Positions 8,401 to 14,405 of a DNA stretch of 16,144 nucleotides are shown here, one piece after another; the first letter of the stretch is position 1, and every line of letters begins with the position of its first letter. The stretch is from Fimbriimonadaceae bacterium. GTDB taxonomy: Bacteria; Armatimonadota; Fimbriimonadia; Fimbriimonadales; Fimbriimonadaceae. The notes under the pieces are model-generated. The model ran no database searches. It saw only the letters and a list, made by a program, of their open reading frames with translations, and had not been told where the DNA came from. The translations under genes and the position numbers were made by a program. Location of the stretch: assembly GCA_020851885.1 (NCBI GenBank), contig JADZBW010000122.1, positions 1 through 16,144 of the forward strand, read 5' to 3'.

Positions 8401-8680
8401 CGGGCATCACGTACACGTCGGCATTGCCGTCGTATTCACCCGTGAAAGCGATCATGGTGCCGTCAGGTGAGAACTTAGGATTGGCCTCGGTTCCAGGGGC
8501 GGTGGTCAATCGGCTCGCCCTTCCACCGGTCCGAGGTACGGACCAAAGATCGCCCGCGAATTGGAAGACGATTTCGGTCTTGCCAAGGGTGGGGCTCCGC
8601 ATGAGCATTGGAGTCGCTTCAGTGTCGAGGGTGTATGGGTTAAGCGTTGCCGCTGCGAGAAAAAGGGTGATCGCCACCAT
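5465..8680 (-). CDS. Secreted tricorn-like S41 family serine peptidase
   Basis: The protein is about 1,071 residues from ATG 8680. A signal peptide (VAITLFLAAATL) indicates export. At least seven PD40/WD40-like propeller strands follow, with repeats such as NPKFSPDGTMIAF, VTGWSPDGKSVTF, SVSWSPDGKTVAFFT and PVWSPDSKKIAYTD. These fill about residues 30-480, and a second propeller-like region runs to about 650. Next come a tricorn C1 domain (EWRHIYHEAWRIQRDYLY, from about 673), a PDZ domain (about 745-840) and the S41 core. Predicted catalytic residues, by comparison with archaeal tricorn, are H734 (ELCIGHMF), S956 (QFAGSGGDYFPW) and E1014 (WDVENHGVDPD). Family members trim oligopeptides. The tricorn Ser before the histidine is Gly here. 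An upstream TTG at 8707 would add nine residues with a lysine-bearing n-region. I prefer ATG 8680 because TAACCT sits 7 nt before it. No accessory genes adjoin it. Confidence 0.93.
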   Translation of the reverse strand: MVAITLFLAAATLNPYTLDTEATPMLMRSPTLGKTEIVFQFAGDLWSVPRTGGRASRLTTAPGTEANPKFSPDGTMIAFTGEYDGNADVYVMPANGGIPKRLTFHPARDLVTGWSPDGKSVTFSSNMFSNTDLPRLFSVGMEGGTPKALQFPSGSEVSYSPDGAKIAYVPFIHWQEAWKRYRGGQTLPIWIGQLSDSKVKEIPRKNSNDRNPMWVQNDIYFISDRTGPTGIYCYDTGTGQTSEVVKGSGFDIKAADSGPGGIVYEQLGSLKLYEFATKKSTEVNVTLEGDFPEFRPQYKQLAAFLGSGSISPSGARVAFEARGRIFTVPASKGNARELSSKDGVANRSVSWSPDGKTVAFFTDESGEYMLALHDVATDKEKWVALGQGPAFYFSPVWSPDSKKIAYTDNRHNLWLLDVATAKNTLVDTFTYEDPTRNVTPNWSKDSKWITWHRDLENHLNAVFLYEVEKGKVTQVTDGIANCRFPVFDRGGDYLYFSASTNTGVSAAWLDLSSYSALNSTSSIYAIALRRDVPNPNQPESDEEGAAQTPPKEAPFTIDLNGIDQRIVPLAMPARNYQSLLAGPEGSLFALEVSPIATVVSQPQTMLWKFDLASRQPIPFARSVSGADITPRGDKMLLIQGSSWSIVSTMAPPQPGQGALNLGELQAKIDPAKEWRHIYHEAWRIQRDYLYAPNFHGIDLKAMERRYEPFLAGLRSRADLNYLFEDMLGELCIGHMFIQGGDVPGAEGVPGGLLGADYSIEANRYRLARVYNGESWNPGLRAPLTQPGVAAIAGEYILAIDGKDLTAKDNIYQRLEATAGKQIRIKIGPNPTDTGSREVVVVPTASDAALRSLAWEEDNRRKVDQMSGGKLGYVHIPDTNVGGWINFNRYYYAQTRKDGMIVDERFNHGGQVDDYMVDSMSRPLMSMWTSRYGKDFASPASANFGPKVMIVNQFAGSGGDYFPWHFKKAAVGPIVGKRTWGGLVGILVFPAFVDGGSVTSPNVAFYNPNGTWDVENHGVDPDVEVELDPALWRQGRDTQLEKAVEVALERLKTFKKPEVKKPAYPDKSKIGG

Positions 8681-8687
8681 GTGCGCA

Positions 8688-8693
8688 AGGTTA
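8688..8693 (-). promoter_or_regulatory. Weak -10-like hexamer (TAACCT) before the S41 peptidase gene
   Basis: On the minus strand TAACCT ends 7 nt before the ATG at 8680, matching the TAnnnT spacing seen at other genes, but it is a poor match to TATAAT. TAGCAT at 8711-8716 is a better hexamer and would instead give a short leader starting near the TTG at 8707. Confidence 0.25.
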
Positions 8694-8783
8694 GCAAATT
8701 TGAGCAAAGGATGCTAGGGAAAAGGGACCAGGAGAGTATTGGTCGTTGAGGCGTGGATGTCCCACCCATGGTTTTCACGCCCT

Positions 8784-8815
8784 CCCTCCTCATTCACGAA
8801 CCATCACGAGGAGGG
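8784..8815. repeat. 8-bp perfect inverted repeat in the divergent intergenic region
   Basis: CCCTCCTC (8784-8791) pairs perfectly with GAGGAGGG (8808-8815) across a 16-nt spacer. Neither strand has a T-run after it, so it is not a rho-independent terminator. It lies about 100 bp upstream of the peptidase start and 60 bp upstream of the putative rpsO promoter, where an operator would sit. A second, weaker pair, GGCGTG (8750-8755) and CACGCC (8776-8781), lies next to it. Function unknown. Confidence 0.45.
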
Positions 8816-8875
8816 CGAATGAACTGCAGATTGGTTTGGCAAGAACAGTCCTATCAAATCTCCATCCTCATCGGG

Positions 8876-8881
8876 TATAGT
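8876..8881 (+). promoter_or_regulatory. Putative -10 element (TATAGT) of the rpsO-pnp operon
   Basis: TATAGT is the best -10 match in the region upstream of rpsO. No convincing -35 was found at the usual distance. It would start transcription near 8888 and leave a leader of roughly 107 nt before rpsO, unlike the near-leaderless layout of other genes here. Confidence 0.4.
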
Positions 8882-8923
8882 GCGCTGTTGAGGTTAGGAA
8901 GGCACGTTTGCCGTTGACTGGAG

Positions 8924-8965
8924 CTCCCCACGGGGGGTTGCATTGAGCGGCCGACGCCGTCCCCC
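8924..8965 (+). promoter_or_regulatory. Candidate structured rpsO leader with mutually exclusive hairpins
   Basis: Between the putative promoter and rpsO, CTCCC (8924-8928) can pair with GGGGG (8933-8937) around a CACG loop. The same G-run can instead pair with CCCCC (8961-8965), enclosing a separate perfect stem, CGGC (8948-8951) with GCCG (8956-8959) around a CGAC loop. The two states exclude each other. Ribosomal protein S15 represses its own mRNA through leader structures in several bacteria, so this is a plausible S15-responsive element. No homology to a described S15 leader was recognised. Confidence 0.35.
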
Positions 8966-8994
8966 TCGCCAAAACCGGAGACTTAACGAATCGA

Positions 8995-9276
8995 ATGCCG
9001 CTGGATAAGAATGTAAAGAGTCAAGTGATCGCGCAGAATGCGACGGCCGAAGGTGATACCGGATCAGCCGAAGTTCAAATTGCGATTATGCATGCCCGGA
9101 TCCAACAGATCACGGAGCATCTGAAGACTAACCGAAAGGACTTCCACTCACTGCGAGGCCTCATGGTACTCGTCGGCAAGCGCCGCAGACTGGAAGGTTA
9201 TCTAAGGGCAAAAGACGTTGTTCGCTATCGCGCACTGATGTCCAAGCTTGGTATTCGCGAAGTTAGGCCCCGATAA
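8995..9276 (+). CDS. rpsO: 30S ribosomal protein S15
   Basis: S15 binds the central domain of 16S rRNA early in 30S assembly. The protein is 93 residues, against about 89 in most bacteria. Family features are plain: DTGSAEVQIA (21-30), HARIQQITEHLK (33-44), RKDFHSLRGL (47-56), LVGKRRRLEGYL and VVRYRALMSKLGIRE. The rRNA-contacting T22, G23, Q28, H42, D49 and S52 are kept. Two commonly conserved histidines are changed (N46, F50). ATG 8995 is the natural start. A GGAG at 8977-8980 is 14 nt away, farther than usual, so initiation may depend on leader folding. pnp follows after 11 nt, the classic rpsO-pnp pair. Confidence 0.98.
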   Translation: MPLDKNVKSQVIAQNATAEGDTGSAEVQIAIMHARIQQITEHLKTNRKDFHSLRGLMVLVGKRRRLEGYLRAKDVVRYRALMSKLGIREVRPR

Positions 9277-9277
9277 C

Positions 9278-9282
9278 GGAGG
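9278..9282 (+). promoter_or_regulatory. Strong Shine-Dalgarno sequence (GGAGG) for pnp
   Basis: GGAGG lies 5 nt before the ATG at 9288, inside the 11-nt rpsO-pnp gap. It is the clearest ribosome binding site in the window. It shows that this organism does use Shine-Dalgarno initiation within operons, which makes its absence before the first genes of transcripts meaningful. Confidence 0.8.
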
Positions 9283-9287
9283 CTTAA

Positions 9288-11726
9288 ATGATTCATTCCC
9301 ACGAATTCGAGGTGGGGGGCAAGACCCTCTCCATCGAATCTGGCCGCGTTGCCAAGCAAGCTGGCGGCGCCGTCCTACTCGGCATGGGCGAAACCGTCGT
9401 CCTTGGTGTCGCCACCATGTCCGAGAATCCCCGCGAAGGGATCGACTTTCTTCCCCTTGTCTGCGACTACGAAGAGCGCAAATACTCGGTAGGCAAGATC
9501 CCCGGCGGCTTTATCAAGCGCGGCGGACGACCTTCTGAAAAGGCAACTCTCGTTTCCCGCCTGATCGACCGACCCCTGCGCCCGTTGTTCCCCAAGGGAT
9601 TGCGAAACGAAGTTCAGATTGTCTGCATGACTTTTGCGGTCGAGCAGGAGAATCCACCTGACGTTCTCGCGATCAACGCCGCTGGCGCCGCCCTTGCGGT
9701 GAGCGACGTCCCGTTCAAGACCCCGGTTGCCGGAGTCCGAGTCGGCCGAATCGATGGCAAGTTCATCCTCTTCCCAAGCAATGATCAGATCAAGGTTTCC
9801 GACCTCGACCTCGTTGTCGCCGGTCACAAAGACGCCATTTCAATGGTGGAAGCGGGCTCGACGGATGTCACCGAAGAGGACATGATCAAGGCGCTCAAGT
9901 TTGCCCACGATGCGATCAAGAAGATCTGCGGCGAGTTTGAGAAGTTTGCCAAGAAGGCTGGAAAAGCCAAGCGCGAGCCGAAGCTCTACGCCGTCGACGA
10001 CGATCTCAAGAAGACGATCGAGAAGAAGTTTGGCAAGGATATCGAGAAGGCGATGCTCGGCGCCAAAGACAAGGCGATGCGAGAGAGCGCCCTGAGCGAC
10101 ATCATCAAAGATGTCGTAACAAAGCTCAAACCGGACTATGCCGATCAACCCGAACTGCTTGGCCAACTTGGCGAAGCCGCTGACGGAGTTGTCAAAGGGG
10201 TCGTTCGAGAACTCATCCTGAAGAAGGACAAGCGACCCGACGGCCGCGGCCTCACCGAGATTCGCCCGCTTGAAGCGATCGCCGGAATCCTGCCCCGAGT
10301 TCACGGTTCAGGCTTGTTCACCCGAGGTCAAACCCAGGTGATGACGGTTCTCACCCTTGGTCTTCCGGGCGATGCCCAGACCATGGATGGAATCGAAGAG
10401 GAAGAGCCGAAGCGCTATATGCACTTCTATAACTTCCCCGGCTACTCGGTTGGCGAAGTGAAGATGATGCGAGGCGCGGGACGGCGCGAGGTCGGCCACG
10501 GCGCACTGGCGGAGCGAGCTCTGCGAAGCGTGATCCCGCTCGATGATCCAGATTTCCCCTACACCATGCTTCTGATCTCGGAAGTACTTGAATCGAACGG
10601 ATCGACATCGATGGCTTCGGTCTGTGGATCGACGCTGGCGTTGATGGATGCTGGAATCAAGATCAAGGCGCCAGTAGCCGGTATTGCCATGGGCCTCATG
10701 TCGGACGGCAAGGTCTTCAAGGTGCTTACCGACATCCAAGGGATGGAGGATTTCTGCGGCGACATGGACTTCAAGGTCGCCGGAACTCGAAACGGAATCA
10801 CTGCCCTTCAACTCGATACCAAGCTCGATGGCATTCCCGACAAGGTGCTTGCCGATGCATTGAAGCAGGCCAAAGACGCTCGATTCCAAATCCTCGACGT
10901 GATCGAGGCTGAGATCGCGGCTCCTCGGGAGACGGTTGCTGCCAGCGCACCTCAGGTGACGACGATCAAGATCAACCCTGAGAAGATCGGCGCCGTCATC
11001 GGCCCGGGTGGGGCCGTCATCAAGAAGATGACCGCAGAGACCGGAGCAAGCATCGACATCCAGCAGGACGGAACGGTCCTCGTTGGTGGTTCGAACGCCG
11101 ATCAAGTTGCCGATGCGATCGCTCGGATCAAGTCCCTCACCGACGAAATTGGAGTTGGCGCGGAGTTCCGTGGCAAGGTGACCCGGATCATGGGACGCGG
11201 CGCGATGGTCGAATACATCCCCGGCCGAGAGGGAATGGTTCCAAAAGAGCACATCACCACCAAGCCGATTGGTCGAATTGAAGAGGCCGTCAACATCGGT
11301 GACGAGTTGAACGTGCGCGTTCATGAAGTCGATGGCATGGGTCGAATCAACTTCACCGCGCTTGGAATTGCTCAAACGTTGCCAGGTTTGGAAGAAAATG
11401 CCGATGCAACGCCTCCACCTCCCGGACAAGGCGGCGGAGACCGTGGCGGACGCGGCGGTTACGGAGGACGCGGGGGCGGCGATCGAGATCGCGGCCGAGG
11501 CGGAGACCGGGATCGAGGTGGACGTGGCGGAGATCGAGGCGGACGTGATCGAGGCGATAGAGGCGGAGACCGAGGCGGTCGAGACCGAGAGCGAGCCCCT
11601 CGTGAAACGACCAACGAAGGAGACAATGGAAAGTCGGCGGTCGTCGATGTTCCGGAAGCATTCCCGAAGCGAGATCGTGGCGGCGATGACGAAAATGTCA
11701 ACACGCGCTTCCGACCTCGTCGCTAG
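9288..11726 (+). CDS. pnp: Polyribonucleotide nucleotidyltransferase (PNPase) with RGG-rich C-terminal tail
   Basis: PNPase degrades RNA 3' to 5' by phosphorolysis and can add tails; it acts as a trimer in the cytoplasm. Domains in order: RNase PH 1 (about 5-225, with SRLIDRPLRPLFPKG at 90-104), the helical linker (about 235-310), RNase PH 2 (about 315-545, with LKKDKRPDGRGL, GRREVGHGALAERAL and the catalytic stretch FCGDMDFKVAGT at 489-500, D488 and D494 being the expected metal/catalytic acids), KH (about 557-617, GxxG loop GPGG at 572-575) and S1 (about 622-692, with EFRGKVTRIMGRGAMVEY). Residues 708-772 form a tail of RGG, GDRGG and DRDR repeats, and an acidic then basic end follows (DDENVNTRFRPRR). 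The total of 812 residues is about 100 longer than typical. The start has GGAGG at 5 nt, and a terminator follows 24 nt after the stop. Confidence 0.99.
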   Translation: MIHSHEFEVGGKTLSIESGRVAKQAGGAVLLGMGETVVLGVATMSENPREGIDFLPLVCDYEERKYSVGKIPGGFIKRGGRPSEKATLVSRLIDRPLRPLFPKGLRNEVQIVCMTFAVEQENPPDVLAINAAGAALAVSDVPFKTPVAGVRVGRIDGKFILFPSNDQIKVSDLDLVVAGHKDAISMVEAGSTDVTEEDMIKALKFAHDAIKKICGEFEKFAKKAGKAKREPKLYAVDDDLKKTIEKKFGKDIEKAMLGAKDKAMRESALSDIIKDVVTKLKPDYADQPELLGQLGEAADGVVKGVVRELILKKDKRPDGRGLTEIRPLEAIAGILPRVHGSGLFTRGQTQVMTVLTLGLPGDAQTMDGIEEEEPKRYMHFYNFPGYSVGEVKMMRGAGRREVGHGALAERALRSVIPLDDPDFPYTMLLISEVLESNGSTSMASVCGSTLALMDAGIKIKAPVAGIAMGLMSDGKVFKVLTDIQGMEDFCGDMDFKVAGTRNGITALQLDTKLDGIPDKVLADALKQAKDARFQILDVIEAEIAAPRETVAASAPQVTTIKINPEKIGAVIGPGGAVIKKMTAETGASIDIQQDGTVLVGGSNADQVADAIARIKSLTDEIGVGAEFRGKVTRIMGRGAMVEYIPGREGMVPKEHITTKPIGRIEEAVNIGDELNVRVHEVDGMGRINFTALGIAQTLPGLEENADATPPPPGQGGGDRGGRGGYGGRGGGDRDRGRGGDRDRGGRGGDRGGRDRGDRGGDRGGRDRERAPRETTNEGDNGKSAVVDVPEAFPKRDRGGDDENVNTRFRPRR

Positions 11727-11750
11727 GATGTGACGGTCGAGTAAGTTGAA

Positions 11751-11772
11751 GGGGGCCAGTCGGCCCCCTTTT
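11751..11772 (+). terminator. Rho-independent terminator of rpsO-pnp
   Basis: A 7-bp perfect stem, GGGGGCC (11751-11757) and GGCCCCC (11762-11768) with an AGTC loop, is followed directly by TTTT. It lies 24 nt after the pnp stop and 11 nt before the end of the convergent beta-mannosidase gene. On the minus strand the trailing sequence is only TTCAACTT, so termination in that direction would be weaker. Confidence 0.93.
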
Positions 11773-11783
11773 CCATGGATGAC

Positions 11784-14387
11784 CTAGAGGGGAGACCGGC
11801 TCAATCGGACCTCATGCCCGCCCGCCAACGACCTCGCCTTCAGCCCCCCACCCGTTCCCCAATACCGAACCTGGATCACCCCGGCCGATGGGCAGGTAAC
11901 GAAGTTGTCGCCAAACTGACCAACGCCATCCTCATCGCTCAGGAACAGGTCCACTACTGGTTGGTCGAGCCGCAGAGTCAGCGCGCCTTCGTGATTCGCC
12001 ATCGAGGCATAGATCGGCTTGGGCTCGCCAAATCGTGCGTGTTTTGGCTCGTCCAGCAACTGCCAGGCACTCACTTCTTCGGTGGCCGCGACCAGAAGCG
12101 TTTCCGGTACCGAGAGCCCCTTCAGGGAGGTCTCGAGGACCACCTTGCGCTCTCCAGGCGATAGCGTCGTTTCGTGTCCTTCGACAAGCAAGCCGACGGG
12201 GCCCCCAGTCAGGGAAAATCCTGCCAAGGTTGGACTTAAAGTCCACGATTCCCTGCCGTCGTTAACGGCATGCAACTTGATCTGATCGTTGTGCCGTTCG
12301 ATGCTCAGCAACTGATCCGCGTAGGACCGGCGCAGGTCATAAGCAAGCGCCTTGTAATTGCCCTCGCAATCCAAAATCGCCCAACTTTGAACTGGCCAGC
12401 AATCGTTCAACTGCCAGATCAACGATCCCTTGCAGAACTGGGAGCGGCGATAGTGTTCGACGCCAAATCGTAGCGCGTCTCGTTGGTTAAGCTGAGAGTA
12501 ATAAACCCAATCGGCGAGCGTGGTTGGATTGGGATAGTGCAGCTTCACGTAGCCCACGAAGGTCTCCCAGCCCTTACGCGTCTTGTCATGCCACTTGAGG
12601 GTCGCGTCATCCATGGAGAATGGGTATTCGTCGGCCCAATCATCCAGAACCTGAACCCAAACCTCCAGGTGGCAAGAGGAGGCAAAGCCATACTCACTTG
12701 AGAATCGGCCCGTGGAGTCTCCGTAATACTTCCAATCCCCACGGCCATGCCAAACATCCCAGCAATGTTGGTCGCCAAACCCCCCTGAATTGGGGCCTCG
12801 CTGCTTTGCCGCCACCGGATCGTCCACCGGGGCCTTGCCGATGGGAGAAGTTCGAATATAGGGAGTCTTAGGATCGAGGCGCTGGACCACATCCGGCAGA
12901 ACGTCGTTATAGAAATTCTCGCCATAGTATCGCGGCGGATGCTTGCTGCCGTCGCCCCACTTGGAGTAGTGCATCTCCTCGTTCTCGTTATTACCGCACC
13001 AGAGTGCGAGGCAGGGGTGATTTCGCAAGCGTTTGACGTTGTACTCCGCCTCCACACGAACGGTATCCAGCCACTCGCCGGTGTCGGGATAGTAGCTGCA
13101 GCCAAAGGGGAAGTCCTGCCAGACGAGGATCCCTAGTTCGTCGCACAAGTCATAGAAGTCGTCCGATTCGTAGAGCCCGCCGCCCCATACCCGGAGCATG
13201 TTGAAGCCCATGTCTTTGGCCTTCTCCAAGCGATCGCGAAGCTGGGCTTTGGTGATCGTGGATGGGAATGAGTGGTCGGGTATCCAGTTGGCGCCACGAG
13301 CCCAGAGTGGTTCGCCGTTGACGTTGAATTCGAACGACTCGCCATATTGGTCGGGCTCTTGCAGGAGCTTGACCTCGCTCAGTCCCATCGTCATCTCGTG
13401 CACGTCGAAGGTCGTGCCGAACCACTTTTGCCGGTTGACGATCGCGTCGGGGATGATCTCCGCCAAGTCGACCGGGTGGATGTCCTTCGGCACCAGGATC
13501 GAGTAGACAGTGTAGGCGTCGATCGGCCGGTCCGGGCTCCAGAAGTGGGGCTCCACGATGGGGAAGACCCCATCCCCGCTCACCGGGCAGTTGCGCGTAT
13601 CCACCCCGCCCTTGGGGCGCTTCAGATACTTGTTCACATCCTCTTTGCCATCATAACTCCACTCGCTTTCGGTGCCCTTCAGCACGAGGAAATGCCGCAC
13701 GATGGCGTCTCCCTCGACCTGGCTGTCAATGCGAACGCTGTGCTTTCCGTCCTCCACCACGTGGGTGGCATTTACTTCCAATATCCGAGCCTGGTATTCG
13801 AGGAGCTTAACCGGCTGCCAGACACCACAACTCACGAGCCGAGGACCCCAATCCCAACCGGACATGTACTGTGCCTTGCGCACAAATGGCCGCTCATGAA
13901 ACCGCTCGGTGTCCTCCGGCAAGCCCTGCTCCGCGAAGTAATCTGTTCGCCGCTCTTTGCCAACTCTTACCGCGCTTTGGAAGTCGATTCGAATCGTATT
14001 AGTGCCTGCAACTAACAAATCTGTGACATCGAATTCGAGTGGCACGAACATGTTGTCGTGCTCGGCGACCTTCTCTTCGTTCAGGAAGATCGAGCAGACG
14101 GTGTCCAGGCCTTCGAAGCGCAGGGCCCGGCAAGGGTTCTCCGGATCAGGCTGCCAATCGAACTTCGTGCGGTAGCTCCAGTCGCGCTCGTCGACCCACT
14201 GAACGCCCAACTCGTTCATCCCCGCAAACGGATCGGCAATGATCCCGTGTCTCACCAAGTCCAAATGCACATGCCCTGGAACCTGCGCCTCGAGCCAACC
14301 AGGGGAGCCCAGATACTCATCGCCTCCCTTTTGCCAGCCAGCTTCAGCAAACTCCCATTCGGAGTGGAGATAAGTCGTTTTGAGCAT
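11784..14387 (-). CDS. Glycoside hydrolase family 2 beta-mannosidase
   Basis: The enzyme would release beta-linked mannose from manno-oligosaccharides. The 867-residue length and order fit GH2 beta-mannosidases: sugar-binding domain (about 1-195, WEFAEAGW, QVPGHVHLDLVRHGII, RDWSYRTKF, SGWDWGPR), immunoglobulin-like domain (about 200-335) and TIM barrel (about 340-690, with ARGANWIPDHSFPS, MLRVWGGGLYESDDFYDLCD and LVWQDFPFGCSYYP). The predicted acid/base is E468 in LWCGNNENEE and the nucleophile is E565 in RFSSEYGFAS. LIWQLNDCWPVQSW (657-670) is also typical. C-terminal beta domains follow. No signal peptide is seen, so it is probably cytoplasmic and acts on imported oligosaccharides. ATG 14387 has TATACT 7 nt upstream and no Shine-Dalgarno sequence. 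It starts 18 nt after the unrecognised upstream gene. Confidence 0.95.
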   Translation of the reverse strand: MLKTTYLHSEWEFAEAGWQKGGDEYLGSPGWLEAQVPGHVHLDLVRHGIIADPFAGMNELGVQWVDERDWSYRTKFDWQPDPENPCRALRFEGLDTVCSIFLNEEKVAEHDNMFVPLEFDVTDLLVAGTNTIRIDFQSAVRVGKERRTDYFAEQGLPEDTERFHERPFVRKAQYMSGWDWGPRLVSCGVWQPVKLLEYQARILEVNATHVVEDGKHSVRIDSQVEGDAIVRHFLVLKGTESEWSYDGKEDVNKYLKRPKGGVDTRNCPVSGDGVFPIVEPHFWSPDRPIDAYTVYSILVPKDIHPVDLAEIIPDAIVNRQKWFGTTFDVHEMTMGLSEVKLLQEPDQYGESFEFNVNGEPLWARGANWIPDHSFPSTITKAQLRDRLEKAKDMGFNMLRVWGGGLYESDDFYDLCDELGILVWQDFPFGCSYYPDTGEWLDTVRVEAEYNVKRLRNHPCLALWCGNNENEEMHYSKWGDGSKHPPRYYGENFYNDVLPDVVQRLDPKTPYIRTSPIGKAPVDDPVAAKQRGPNSGGFGDQHCWDVWHGRGDWKYYGDSTGRFSSEYGFASSCHLEVWVQVLDDWADEYPFSMDDATLKWHDKTRKGWETFVGYVKLHYPNPTTLADWVYYSQLNQRDALRFGVEHYRRSQFCKGSLIWQLNDCWPVQSWAILDCEGNYKALAYDLRRSYADQLLSIERHNDQIKLHAVNDGRESWTLSPTLAGFSLTGGPVGLLVEGHETTLSPGERKVVLETSLKGLSVPETLLVAATEEVSAWQLLDEPKHARFGEPKPIYASMANHEGALTLRLDQPVVDLFLSDEDGVGQFGDNFVTCPSAGVIQVRYWGTGGGLKARSLAGGHEVRLSRSPL

Positions 14388-14394
14388 CGCGCCG

Positions 14395-14400
14395 AGTATA
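14395..14400 (-). promoter_or_regulatory. Putative -10 element (TATACT) for a leaderless beta-mannosidase transcript
   Basis: On the minus strand TATACT ends 7 nt before the ATG at 14387, within the 18-nt gap after the preceding gene. This suggests that the beta-mannosidase has its own promoter even though the spacing looks operon-like. No clear -35 at 16-18 nt was found. Confidence 0.45.
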
Positions 14401-14405
14401 CGGAA

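Noticed and set aside
11323..11733. 136-codon plus-strand frame with Ala/Glu/Val-rich repeats, like a coiled coil
   Set aside because: It is the shifted-frame reading of the PNPase RGG tail. The periodicity comes from the repetitive DNA of pnp.
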